From Mycobacterium sp. 1274761.0 (lineage in GTDB: Bacteria; Actinomycetota; Actinomycetes; Mycobacteriales; Mycobacteriaceae), in contig NZ_LZMC01000063.1 in the NCBI RefSeq assembly GCF_001668615.1, positions 31,293-95,292 on the forward strand: DNA of 64,000 bases, in the 5' to 3' direction. This document shows positions 40,174-48,539 of this stretch, piece by piece; position 1 is the first letter of the stretch; every line of letters starts with the position of its first letter. Below the pieces are notes generated by a model. The model did no database searches. It worked only from the letters and a program-made list of their open reading frames with translations, and was not told the origin of the DNA. The position numbers and the translations under genes are program-made.

Positions 40174-41306
40174 GCCGGGTGTTCTTTCGGTATGAGGTCG
40201 ATGAGGCTGTCGAGCCCGGTCCGCAGCGCTGCGGCGACGGGTCCGGGTAGGGCATTGAGAAGTCCGAGGGCGGGCCTGGCGACCGGCGGCGTCACCGCCG
40301 TGGCGAGTTGCCGGATGCGATGCGTGTCACCGCCGGCCCACACCGGGTCGGTGTCGGCGAGGTGATGGGGGTCGACCAGTTCGTTGACGGGTCGGGGACG
40401 TCCGTTGGACAGTGACCGCTTGATCGCCTCGTCAATGCCGACCAGCCCGCCCGGGGGATCGGCTACCACGTCGCGCAGGCCGTCGGACGCGCTCATCGGA
40501 TGGTCAAGCGACTCAACGAGATCGGAGGCGAGTCCCCCCGGCACGGGCAGCACGACCGACGTCACCATCGACACCACGCTGGTATCCACGCCACGAATCG
40601 GCACACTAGCCCGCCGCCTACCCGTTGCGCGGCCATATGCGGCCAATAGGTCGCGGTAAGTGGTCGACTCGTCCCCGGAGATGTCATAGGCGCCGGCCGG
40701 CACCTGGTTCTCGTCGGCGGCGGCGGCCAGGTAGTAGAGAACGTCGCGGATGGAGATCGGGTCCATCGGGTTGTCCATCCACGCCGGAGACGGGATCACC
40801 AGGAAGCGGTCACCGACGTACCGCAGCATCTCGAACGAGGTGGAGCCCGCGCCGATGATCATCGCCGCGCCCAGCCACACCACCTCGGGCCCGCCGTCGA
40901 TGCTCAGCGCTTCGGCGACCTCCGCGCGGCTGGTCAGGTGTTCCGAGAGATCGCCTTCCTCAGGCACGAAGCCGCCGAGGTAGACGATCCGGCGCACGCC
41001 GGCCGCCTTGGCCGCCTCGGCGACGTTGGTGGCGGCCGCGTTGTCGGCGTCTCGAAAATCGGGTTGGCCGATGCCGTGCACCAGGTAATACACGACGTCG
41101 ACGGGGCCCGCCTCGGAGAATGCCGTTGCGGCCGACGCGGGATCGTGTGCGTCCAGTGCGACCGCGGTTACTTCGCCGTACCACCCGAATGCGGTCAGCC
41201 GGTCGACCTTGCGCGACGTGGCGACGACGTGGTGGCCTTGGGAGAGCAATTCGGTGACCAGTCGAGATCCGACATAGCCTGTAGCCCCGGTGACCAGGAT
41301 TCGCAT
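40170..41306 (-). CDS. NAD(P)-binding epimerase-like protein
   Basis: 378 residues: Rossmann start RILVTGATGYVGSRLVTELL, then AAGVRRIVYLGGFVPEEGDL and a GGPEVVWLGAAMIIGAGSTS segment, typical of atypical extended SDRs related to complex I NDUFA9 and YbjT-type proteins. The C-terminal part of about 120 residues has no clear domain. ATG 41306 chosen. Substrate unknown. First gene of the unit with the CPBP protease. Confidence 0.85.
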   Translation of the reverse strand: MRILVTGATGYVGSRLVTELLSQGHHVVATSRKVDRLTAFGWYGEVTAVALDAHDPASAATAFSEAGPVDVVYYLVHGIGQPDFRDADNAAATNVAEAAKAAGVRRIVYLGGFVPEEGDLSEHLTSRAEVAEALSIDGGPEVVWLGAAMIIGAGSTSFEMLRYVGDRFLVIPSPAWMDNPMDPISIRDVLYYLAAAADENQVPAGAYDISGDESTTYRDLLAAYGRATGRRRASVPIRGVDTSVVSMVTSVVLPVPGGLASDLVESLDHPMSASDGLRDVVADPPGGLVGIDEAIKRSLSNGRPRPVNELVDPHHLADTDPVWAGGDTHRIRQLATAVTPPVARPALGLLNALPGPVAAALRTGLDSLIDLIPKEHPA

Positions 41307-41617
41307 CGATTTCACCGTAGGGTGTTACCCGCGCTCGGTCGCGCGGAATCGCGGCCATGGTCGTGGGCGCTGCGGTGCAGATCGATCAGCCGGCGGTGCA
41401 CCTCGGCGCGCGCCGTTGAGGATCATGGCGCCGATACCGATGAGCGCGTCGTCGGAACGTTCGCGCGGCCGGTCAGGCTCCCTGACAGCACCTCCCAGGG
41501 AGCAGGCAAATCGCAGGTCAGCGGCCATGTAGCGGGAGATCTTGCAGGCACTGGCTTTGGCATTGGCTCGTCAGTGCCCCTAACATGCCTAGCGACTGAC
41601 GAGCTGAGGAGCCGATA
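41307..41617. other. 311-base intergenic region
   Basis: Between the divergent epimerase and fasciclin genes. A 67-codon frame on the minus strand (41325-41528, MAADLRFACSLGGAVREPDR...) is open but shows no domain and no Shine-Dalgarno. A CTCCCTG/CAGGGAG inverted repeat lies around 41480-41505. GAGGAG precedes the fasciclin GTG. Nothing else is recognised. Confidence 0.4.
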
Positions 41618-42343
41618 GTGAAGAACCGCACCAGCAAGGCGACGGGTGTCGCGGCGGCGTTCGCTGCGATCGCGGCATCGGTGCCGCTGGCGGTGAACGC
41701 CTACGCCGACCCGACGCCGACGACCACTTCGACCGCGCAGGCGGAGATCCCTGACCCGCAGGGCAACTGCGACCCGTTCAAGAAGGCGGTGCCTGACTGG
41801 AAGGGCCTCAACGACGTCCCGGTCAGCAAGGCGCTGGCCAGCATCCCCGACATCAGCACATTCAGCGCCGCGGTGTCCGGCGGGCTGAACCCCGCGGTGA
41901 ACATCACCTTGGTGCTGGACAACGGGCCGTACGTGGTCTTCGCGCCGAGCAACGAGGCGTTCGAGGAACTCGAGCCCGGCCAGCTTGATGCGCTGAAGGC
42001 CGACCCCGCCGCGCTGACTCGCCTGGACTACTACCACGTGTTCCTGGGTCTGCTCGGCCCGGAGGACGTGCACGGGCAGCGTCCGACGCAGGAAGGCGCC
42101 GAGATCAAGGTCGACGGCAAGAACGGCGACATCAAGGTCAACGGGACCGCGAAGCTGATCTGCGGGGGCATCCAGGCCAAGAACGCGCGGATCTACATCA
42201 TCGACAAGGTGCTCGACCCGGCGTCAGCGCCGGAGCCGATTCAGCCGACGACGAGCGGGTCGTCTACGACCACCGCGACGACGACCTCGTCGACGCCCAA
42301 GGCCGCCGCGCCTGTCCCGGGCGCTGAGGCGCCTGCCGGCTAG
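41618..42343 (+). CDS. secreted fasciclin-domain protein (MPT70/MPT83-like)
   Basis: 241 residues. Signal peptide (VAAAFAAIAASVPLAVNAYA) cleaved before DPTPTTT. One FAS1 domain spans about residues 60-205: PVSKALASIPDISTFSAAVS (H1 region), YVVFAPSNEAFEEL (H1 motif FAPSNxAF) and ARIYIIDKVLDP (H2). A Ser/Thr/Pro tail follows. Unlike MPT83 there is no lipobox, so it is secreted. Two Cys (about 51 and 182) may form a disulfide. Start GTG behind GAGGAG. Probable role in surface adhesion, from family. Confidence 0.9.
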   Translation: MKNRTSKATGVAAAFAAIAASVPLAVNAYADPTPTTTSTAQAEIPDPQGNCDPFKKAVPDWKGLNDVPVSKALASIPDISTFSAAVSGGLNPAVNITLVLDNGPYVVFAPSNEAFEELEPGQLDALKADPAALTRLDYYHVFLGLLGPEDVHGQRPTQEGAEIKVDGKNGDIKVNGTAKLICGGIQAKNARIYIIDKVLDPASAPEPIQPTTSGSSTTTATTTSSTPKAAAPVPGAEAPAG

Positions 42344-42346
42344 CGG

Positions 42347-43144
42347 CTACCTGGCCTTCCAGACGGGCTGGCGTTTCTCGGCGAACGCGAGCGGTCCTTC
42401 CTTGGCGTCCTCGCTGCGGATCACCGCACTGATCTCGCGCATGGTCCTGGCCCAGCCGGGTTCGTCGCCGACGATCACGCCGTCGTCGACACCCATCGCA
42501 ACCCGCTTGCTGGCCCACACGGCCAGCGGCGCGTTGACGGTGATGCGTTCGGCGAGCGCTAGCGCGGCATCGACGGCCGTGCCGTCGGGCACGACCTGAT
42601 TGATCAGGCCCCACTTCAGCGCGTCGGCCGAACTCATCGGCTCGCCGGTGAGCAACAGTTCCATCGCCACCTTGCGCGGGAGATGGTCGACGATGCGGAA
42701 GACGCCACCCGCCGCGGCGATGAGGCCGCGCTTCACCTCCGGCAGGCCGAACTTCGCCCGCTCCTCGGCCACCACCAAATCGCTGGCCAGTGCCAGCTCG
42801 GTGCCGCCGCCGAGCGCGGTGCCGTTGACGGCTGCGATGGTCGGCTTGTCGATGTAGTGGTGGACATACCCGGCGAAACCCCAGTCGGCGTGGTCGGGGT
42901 GAAACAAGCTCTCCCTGCGCGATATGGCCTTGAGATCGGCTCCTGCACAGAAGGATTCACCGACGCCGGTGATGACAACGGCGCGTACGTCGGCGTCGTC
43001 CTGCGCCTCCTGCAGCGCGTCGCCGACCGCGGTGCTCAGCGCACTGTTGACGGCGTTACGCGCCTCGGGCCGGTTCAGCGTGATGACCATGACGTTGCCC
43101 CGCCGCTCGGTGAGGGCGGCGGGGACGGCCACGTCTTGGGTCAC
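42347..43144 (-). CDS. enoyl-CoA hydratase (full-length Rv1136-like)
   Basis: 265-residue crotonase-fold enzyme. Oxyanion hole: ESFCAGADLKA and GTALGGGTELALASD; the acid/base region is GLPEVKRGLIAAAGG with the conserved Glu of hydratases. GTG start overlaps the thiolase stop (GTGA), so hydratase and thiolase form a two-gene beta-oxidation operon. In M. tuberculosis the corresponding Rv1135A/Rv1136 are annotated as fragments; here both are complete. Confidence 0.9.
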   Translation of the reverse strand: MTQDVAVPAALTERRGNVMVITLNRPEARNAVNSALSTAVGDALQEAQDDADVRAVVITGVGESFCAGADLKAISRRESLFHPDHADWGFAGYVHHYIDKPTIAAVNGTALGGGTELALASDLVVAEERAKFGLPEVKRGLIAAAGGVFRIVDHLPRKVAMELLLTGEPMSSADALKWGLINQVVPDGTAVDAALALAERITVNAPLAVWASKRVAMGVDDGVIVGDEPGWARTMREISAVIRSEDAKEGPLAFAEKRQPVWKAR

Positions 43145-44298
43145 AACAGTTCGACGATGGTGGCGTTGGCCTGGCCGCCGCCCTCACACATCGTCTGCAA
43201 TCCGTACTGAATTCCCTTGTCGCGCATGTGGTACAGCATCGTGGTCATGATGCGGGCGCCCGAACCGCCGAGCGGGTGGCCCAGCGCGATGGCACCGCCG
43301 TTGGGGTTGAGCTTCTTCTCGTCGGCGCCGATGTCCTTCAGCCAGGCCAGCGGCACGGGGGCGAACGCCTCGTTTACCTCGAACACGCCGATGTCCTCGA
43401 GCTTCAGCCCGGACTTCTTCAGTGCCTTCTGCGTGGCGGGGATCGGCGCGGTCAGCATGATCACCGGATCGGCGCCGGCGAGAGTGGCGGTGTGGACCTT
43501 GGCGATGGGCTTGAGCCCCAGCGACTTTGCCTTCTCTGCCGACATGAACAGCAGTGCGGCAGCCCCGTCGGAGATCTGCGACGAGTTGCCCGCGTGGATG
43601 ACGCCGTCCTCTTTGAACGCCGGCTTGAGCGTGGCCATCTTTTCGATGGTGGTGCCGCGGCGGATGCCCTCGTCCTTGAGCACCGTACTTGTCTCAGTGC
43701 CGTCTCCGACGGCCTTGATCGCGACGATCTGGTCGTCGAATGCGCCCGAATCCTGTGCGGCGGCGGCCTTCTCATGGGAGCCGAGCGAGAACTCGTCGAC
43801 CGTCGTGCGGTCGAAGCCCCACTGCTCGGCGATCATCTCGGCGCCGATGCCCTGGTTCGGCGTCCTGCTGTAGCGATCCTTGAACCCCTGCGGATACGGG
43901 TTGCCGCCGCCCGCCAGCGAGGCGCCCATCGGGGTACGCGACATCGATTCCACGCCGCCGGCGACGACGACGTCGTAGTGTCCGGCCACCACACCGGCGG
44001 CCGCGAAGTGGATCGACTGCTGGCTGGAACCGCACTGCCGGTCGACGGTCACGCCGGCGACGCTCTCGGGCCAGCCGGCGGTGAGCAGGGCGGTGCGGCC
44101 GATGTCGAGCGCCTGCTCGCCGGCCTGCATGACGCAGCCCCAGATGACGTCGTCGACGATGCCCGGGTCGATGCCGGTGCGCTCGACCAAGCCATTGAGA
44201 ACCTGGGCGGACAGTTCGGCCGGGTGCACCCCGGACAGACCGCCGTTGCGCTTGCCGATCGGCGACCGCACAGCTTCGACGATGACGGCTTCAGCCAT
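43141..44298 (-). CDS. acetyl-CoA acetyltransferase (thiolase)
   Basis: 385-residue thiolase. Nucleophile C89 (DRQCGSSQQ), H341 in ALGHPLGGSGAR and second C371 in MCEGGGQANA form the catalytic set. It cleaves 3-ketoacyl-CoA or condenses acetyl-CoA. ATG 44298 behind GAAGGAGA at good spacing. Its promoter contains several short inverted repeats (44363-44400). First gene of the operon with the hydratase; acts cytosolically in fatty-acid or sterol-chain degradation. Confidence 0.95.
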   Translation of the reverse strand: MAEAVIVEAVRSPIGKRNGGLSGVHPAELSAQVLNGLVERTGIDPGIVDDVIWGCVMQAGEQALDIGRTALLTAGWPESVAGVTVDRQCGSSQQSIHFAAAGVVAGHYDVVVAGGVESMSRTPMGASLAGGGNPYPQGFKDRYSRTPNQGIGAEMIAEQWGFDRTTVDEFSLGSHEKAAAAQDSGAFDDQIVAIKAVGDGTETSTVLKDEGIRRGTTIEKMATLKPAFKEDGVIHAGNSSQISDGAAALLFMSAEKAKSLGLKPIAKVHTATLAGADPVIMLTAPIPATQKALKKSGLKLEDIGVFEVNEAFAPVPLAWLKDIGADEKKLNPNGGAIALGHPLGGSGARIMTTMLYHMRDKGIQYGLQTMCEGGGQANATIVELL

Positions 44299-44362
44299 GA
44301 CACTTCTCCTTCGAAGGTTTTGGGTGGGTTCTCCCCACAAAGGTCCATTTTCGACCGTAGAG

Positions 44363-44400
44363 GAACAAAGTTCACTAGGTCAACCTACTGGTTGGTAGGT
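44363..44400. promoter_or_regulatory. nested inverted repeats upstream of thiolase
   Basis: GAAC-AAA-GTTC (44363-44373), TAGGT-CA-ACCTA (44376-44387) and ACCTAC-TGGTTG-GTAGGT (44383-44400) are all perfect. They lie 65-102 bases before the thiolase start and run into the 3' end of the cyclase gene. A TetR- or GntR-type site is likely. Confidence 0.4.
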
Positions 44401-47400
44401 CGCACCATCTCTGCGGCCCAGGCCATATGACCTTCAAAGCCGAGGTCGGCAGCCCTCTTGCGGTAGCGGTCGCGCTGGTCGCGATAGGTGGCTTCGTCGC
44501 CGTCGGCCTGCGCCAGCAGGGCGCGCATCCGCAGCAGCCAGATCTCGTAAATGACGACGCCGGGCTCGGTGAGCACGGCCGCCAGCCCGTCCGTCACTTC
44601 TTGCGCCTCGCTGCGATCGGCCGCAGTGCCGCGGCGCAGCAGCAGTTCCACGAGGGTCGCGCAGACCACGCCGAACCACATGAAGTCGCCCGAACGCAAG
44701 TACTCGGCGCGCGCGGTCCGGGCCAATTCGATGGAACCATCGATGTCGCCGCAGCGAGCGCGCTCGCGCGCGACGTGGATGTCGATCAGCGGCACGTTCT
44801 GCGGCATCATGATGCCCCTCTGCCGAGCGTCGTCATGGAGCTCGCCCAGAAGCTGCGCGCCGGCCTCTCGGTCGCCACCTCGTTGGTAGACGAGCGAAAT
44901 TCCGAGCGCAGTCTTCGCGAGGTCAATCGTTATCTGTTCACCGAACTGCTGACCGCCCGTGTAGATTTCAGCTGCTTCATCGACAATGCTCGGCGTGACT
45001 GTGAGCACGCCGTTCGGCACCGCGTACAGATACACGTGCCAGAAGGTGCCTGACCGGAATGCGGGCGCGACAGCAGCCACTACATTCAGGGCCCGATCGA
45101 AATCCTCCCGCCACCCTGGCGATCCCCTGCTCCAACGGGCAATACCGCGAACGGAGAAAGCGGAGGCGACCGGCGATATCGTGATCAGCTCGCCGAGACA
45201 TGGCTGGCCGCCGGTCATGTCGATGACGCGCTGAGCCAGTTGCATGGCGATCGCTATCTTGCCGGCTTGGATACTGGCGGTGAGCGGCGCAACCGATAGA
45301 GACACCGTCAATTGCGGGTCGTCGATCTCATCCAGTATTTCGATGAGCTCCGCGACAAGTCCGGATGCCGGGCGTGGGCCGAGGTCCATGTTCCTGGCCA
45401 GCGATAACCCCGCCAGTCCTATTGCCAGCGAGCGCTTATCGCCCGCCGCTTCACACAATTCCTTGAGTTCAGCGAACGCATTGTCCGCGTGGCCGCTGCG
45501 ACTGCGGTACTCCTGTGCGCAGAGATGTGCACGCGCCGATATGCGCATCGACAGCTTGTCGCGATCATCATCCGGAAGTTGATCCGCGACCTGTCGTGCC
45601 CGCAGCCAACTTGACTGAGCCGCAGCGAAGTTCCGGAACGTGAACCACGTCGCGGCACGCATGTGCCAATCGAACGCCGCGTGCAGATCTCCTGCCGCCT
45701 CCATGTGCTGGGCGATCGACGCTGCGTTCTCGTCGACGGCACCGCGCGCCTCGATCGCACGGGCGAGTGTTCGATGGAGTTGGCCGCGTTCTGATCTGAG
45801 CTGTGATTCGTATGCGACTGTTCGGGTCAGCGGATGCCTGAACGCGTACTCCGCGGGCTCGGTGAACGCCACTTGGTCGACGAGTTCGGCCGCTACCAGC
45901 GGGGCGATCTGCGCCTCGCCGACAAGCCTGTTCAGTAGATCGGTGTCGAACCGCAGCCCGATGACCGATGCCGCGTACAACGTCTTCTTCGCAGCGGAGG
46001 GCAGACGGTCGATGCGCGCGCCGATCGTCGACTGCAAGTTGGCAGGCACGTCGACGTTGTCGACCGCGCCCCGGAGCACGTACGCGCCGGGCTCGCCGTC
46101 TAGGACTTCCCGCTCGGCCAGGTCACGCACGATCTCTTCGGCGAAGAATGGGTTGCCGGCCGACCGAGCCACCACGCGGTCGACGAGCGTGCGAAGCGAT
46201 GGATCTGCCCCGACCAGACCGTTCGTCAATTGCGTTGTGTCCGCGTCGCTCAGCGGCCGCAACGCGATTGTCTGTGCACCCGACACGTGGCTCAAAGCAC
46301 CGCGATATTCCGGGCGGTAGGTGATCAGCATCAAGGATGGCACCTGCGGAATGACTGCCATGAAGTCAACCAGCATCGACTCGCTTGCGGTGTCGATCCA
46401 GTGAACATCTTCGACGATGACGACAGTCGGCGACGTCAGTGCGAGGGCGGCTCCGTTGATCAGTGCTGTCAAGCGCCGACGCCGCGCGTCGGGTCCGATA
46501 TCGGGTCTGGCTGTTGCCGAGTCGCCGATGCCCAACAGGTCGTCGATGAGCAGCAGATCTTCGGGGCTGGCTTTCGGCAGCCTGGCTCGGATCTGTTCCC
46601 GGACTCGGTCGGGAGCCATGCCGACGGTGCCGGTGGTTGCACGCAGTAGCCTTGCCACCGCTTGGAAAGGGATGTCGGCGGTGTGGGATTCGCAGTATGC
46701 GGCGTACACCGGCACACCGCGGCTTTCCGCAACGGCGACGGCTTCACGAATCAATCTGCTCTTACCGATCCCCGGCGCACCCACGACGGCGACGACGCTC
46801 CCCGCACCGCCAACAGCCTCGTCGAGTAGCGCCCCGACGGTGTTCAGTTCCCATGTCCGGCCGACCAGCGGGGAGTCGCTGCGCCGGCGGGCGTGGTGCT
46901 CGCCGATTGCCAGCAACCGTCTCGCCCGCACTGGAGCGTCGGCCCCCTTGATCTGAACCAGTTCCGGCTTCTCGAGGACGACGATGTTCTCAACCAGCCG
47001 CGCTGTCGATTCACTCAACATCACGCCATCTGGCGGCGCCGCGGCCTCCATCCGCTGCGCCAGGCCGACCTGCTCACCGATCGCGGTGTAATTGGCTGCG
47101 GTCGAGCCGATCTCGCCCGCGATCACCTGTCCGGAGTTCAGCCCGATCCGCAACCGGAGTTCAGTACGGTCACGCTGGGCAACCTCGACGGCCAAAATCG
47201 CAGTTTCGGATTGAATCTCCAACGCCGCCATGCATGCTCGAAGAGCGTGGTCCTCCAACGCAATCGGCGCGCCGAATACCGCCATGATCCCGTCGCCGGT
47301 AAATTTGTCGACCGTTCCGCCGTACCGTTTCACCACGGCCACCGACCGATCAAAGAGCTCCGCCATGATCTCGCGCAGCCGCTCCGGACCGACCGTCGCG

Positions 47401-47549
47401 GCGATGTCCATCGAATGCACGACGTCGGCGAACAGGACGGTCACCTGTTTGTACTCGGCAGGCTTCGTCACAGGCGACACCGCCGCTCCACACTCGCTGC
47501 AGAACTTGGCGGTCGGCGACAGTTCGGTGCCGCAGGCCGTACACGTCAC
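44385..47549 (-). CDS. zinc-ribbon / class III nucleotide cyclase / AAA-ATPase / TPR signalling protein
   Basis: 1054 residues. An N-terminal zinc ribbon has C3, C6, C17 and C20. A cyclase homology domain follows (about 30-205): metal Asp in VTVLFADVV, DKFTGDGIMAVFGAP with second metal Asp and substrate Lys, and IGEQVGLAQRMEAA where the usual transition-state Asn before LA-x-R is Gly. Then an ATPase with P-loop VVGAPGIGKSRL and Walker B VVIVEDVHW, and a long helical TPR-like region to the C-terminus. It lacks a LuxR helix-turn-helix. Start GTG 47549 chosen at the zinc ribbon; GTG 47618 is possible. Divergent from a GntR gene. Cyclase activity is doubtful. Confidence 0.88.
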   Translation of the reverse strand: MTCTACGTELSPTAKFCSECGAAVSPVTKPAEYKQVTVLFADVVHSMDIAATVGPERLREIMAELFDRSVAVVKRYGGTVDKFTGDGIMAVFGAPIALEDHALRACMAALEIQSETAILAVEVAQRDRTELRLRIGLNSGQVIAGEIGSTAANYTAIGEQVGLAQRMEAAAPPDGVMLSESTARLVENIVVLEKPELVQIKGADAPVRARRLLAIGEHHARRRSDSPLVGRTWELNTVGALLDEAVGGAGSVVAVVGAPGIGKSRLIREAVAVAESRGVPVYAAYCESHTADIPFQAVARLLRATTGTVGMAPDRVREQIRARLPKASPEDLLLIDDLLGIGDSATARPDIGPDARRRRLTALINGAALALTSPTVVIVEDVHWIDTASESMLVDFMAVIPQVPSLMLITYRPEYRGALSHVSGAQTIALRPLSDADTTQLTNGLVGADPSLRTLVDRVVARSAGNPFFAEEIVRDLAEREVLDGEPGAYVLRGAVDNVDVPANLQSTIGARIDRLPSAAKKTLYAASVIGLRFDTDLLNRLVGEAQIAPLVAAELVDQVAFTEPAEYAFRHPLTRTVAYESQLRSERGQLHRTLARAIEARGAVDENAASIAQHMEAAGDLHAAFDWHMRAATWFTFRNFAAAQSSWLRARQVADQLPDDDRDKLSMRISARAHLCAQEYRSRSGHADNAFAELKELCEAAGDKRSLAIGLAGLSLARNMDLGPRPASGLVAELIEILDEIDDPQLTVSLSVAPLTASIQAGKIAIAMQLAQRVIDMTGGQPCLGELITISPVASAFSVRGIARWSRGSPGWREDFDRALNVVAAVAPAFRSGTFWHVYLYAVPNGVLTVTPSIVDEAAEIYTGGQQFGEQITIDLAKTALGISLVYQRGGDREAGAQLLGELHDDARQRGIMMPQNVPLIDIHVARERARCGDIDGSIELARTARAEYLRSGDFMWFGVVCATLVELLLRRGTAADRSEAQEVTDGLAAVLTEPGVVIYEIWLLRMRALLAQADGDEATYRDQRDRYRKRAADLGFEGHMAWAAEMVRPTNQ

Positions 47550-47671
47550 AGGCGTATGGTTCCACCGCCGCGGCCGCCATACTCGCAGTTCGCACAGCCA
47601 CCTGCAGAGTTCCAGCACATGGTTTACTGAGTTGTATACCTGGCCGAGCTGGTCGGGGAGACCTAACAGGA

Positions 47672-48475
47672 GTGGTGGTGGCTCACAGCACGCCGTTGGC
47701 GCCGATGATCGGCCCCGACGCGGTTTCATCGCCGGGCGGCGGGCCGATCCGCTCGCCGAAGACCGCCGAGCTCGTCGCCGGAACGCTACGCCGCATGGTC
47801 GTCGACGGCCAGCTGAAGGAGGGCGACTACCTGCCCAACGAGGCCGAGCTGATGGCCCACTTCGGCGTCAGCAGGCCGACCCTGCGCGAGGCCGTTCGGG
47901 TGCTGGAGTCCGAGCGCCTCGTCGAAGTGCGCCGCGGATCGCGGACCGGCGCACGGGTGCGGGTGCCCGGCCCCGAGATCGTCGCGCGCCCGGCGGGGCT
48001 TCTGCTCGAGTTGTCCGGCGCCACGATTTCCGACGTGATGACCGCGCGCTCGGGCGTCGAACCCTTGGCGGTGCGGCTGCTCGCCGAAGCCGGCAACGCC
48101 GAGGCGTTTGATGAACTCGACCGCATGCTCGACGGAACCATTCCCGCCGGCTGGCAGTCCGGGCGGCTCGCCGAGACCACTGGTGAATTTCACCGCAGGA
48201 TCGTCGAGCTGTCCGGCAATGCCACGCTCGCCATGATCTCGGGCATGCTGCACGAGATCACGGTGCGCCACATGACGTTCGTGTTCAAGGAGCGGCGCCC
48301 GGTGTCGAAAGCCGACTACGACAAGCTGATGCGGTCCTATCACCGGCTGATGGAGATCATGCGCTCCGGCGACGCGGCCGCGGCGGAAGCACACTGGCGC
48401 AAACACCTCGACACGGCGCGCAACCTGCTGCTGACGGGCCTCGAGAGCGTCAAAGTCCGCGACGTCGTCGGCTGA
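47672..48475 (+). CDS. FadR-type GntR regulator (FCD domain)
   Basis: 267 residues. Winged helix: TAELVAGTLRRMVVDGQLKE, LPNEAELMAHFGVSRPTLRE, VEVRRGSRTGARV. FCD ligand domain from about residue 105, with metal-binding His candidates in GEFHRRIVEL and HEITVRH. Such regulators answer acyl-CoA or organic acids. AGGAG is 2-5 bases before GTG 47672/47675, so the exact start is uncertain. GTATAC at 47634-47639 in the 122-base divergent gap could be part of its operator. Confidence 0.88.
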   Translation: MVVAHSTPLAPMIGPDAVSSPGGGPIRSPKTAELVAGTLRRMVVDGQLKEGDYLPNEAELMAHFGVSRPTLREAVRVLESERLVEVRRGSRTGARVRVPGPEIVARPAGLLLELSGATISDVMTARSGVEPLAVRLLAEAGNAEAFDELDRMLDGTIPAGWQSGRLAETTGEFHRRIVELSGNATLAMISGMLHEITVRHMTFVFKERRPVSKADYDKLMRSYHRLMEIMRSGDAAAAEAHWRKHLDTARNLLLTGLESVKVRDVVG

Positions 48476-48483
48476 CCCCTCGC

Positions 48484-48539
48484 CGAAACTGCGGGGAGAT
48501 CGCCTCAGCCGCTTGTTTCGCGATCTGTGCGCAGTTTCG
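48484..48539. terminator. long symmetric hairpin after the GntR gene
   Basis: Outer arms CGAAACTGCG/CGCAGTTTCG, a 3-by-3 internal loop, inner arms AGATCGC/GCGATCT and a 16-base loop. It covers the convergent 3' ends and the DUF3556 stop (48505) lies inside its loop. Confidence 0.6.

Noticed and set aside
41325..41528. 67-codon minus-strand frame between the epimerase and fasciclin genes
   Set aside because: No Shine-Dalgarno, no domain, ends close to the epimerase start; not strong enough to call.
43228..44430. 400-codon frame antisense to the thiolase
   Set aside because: No domain; the thiolase has all catalytic residues on the other strand.
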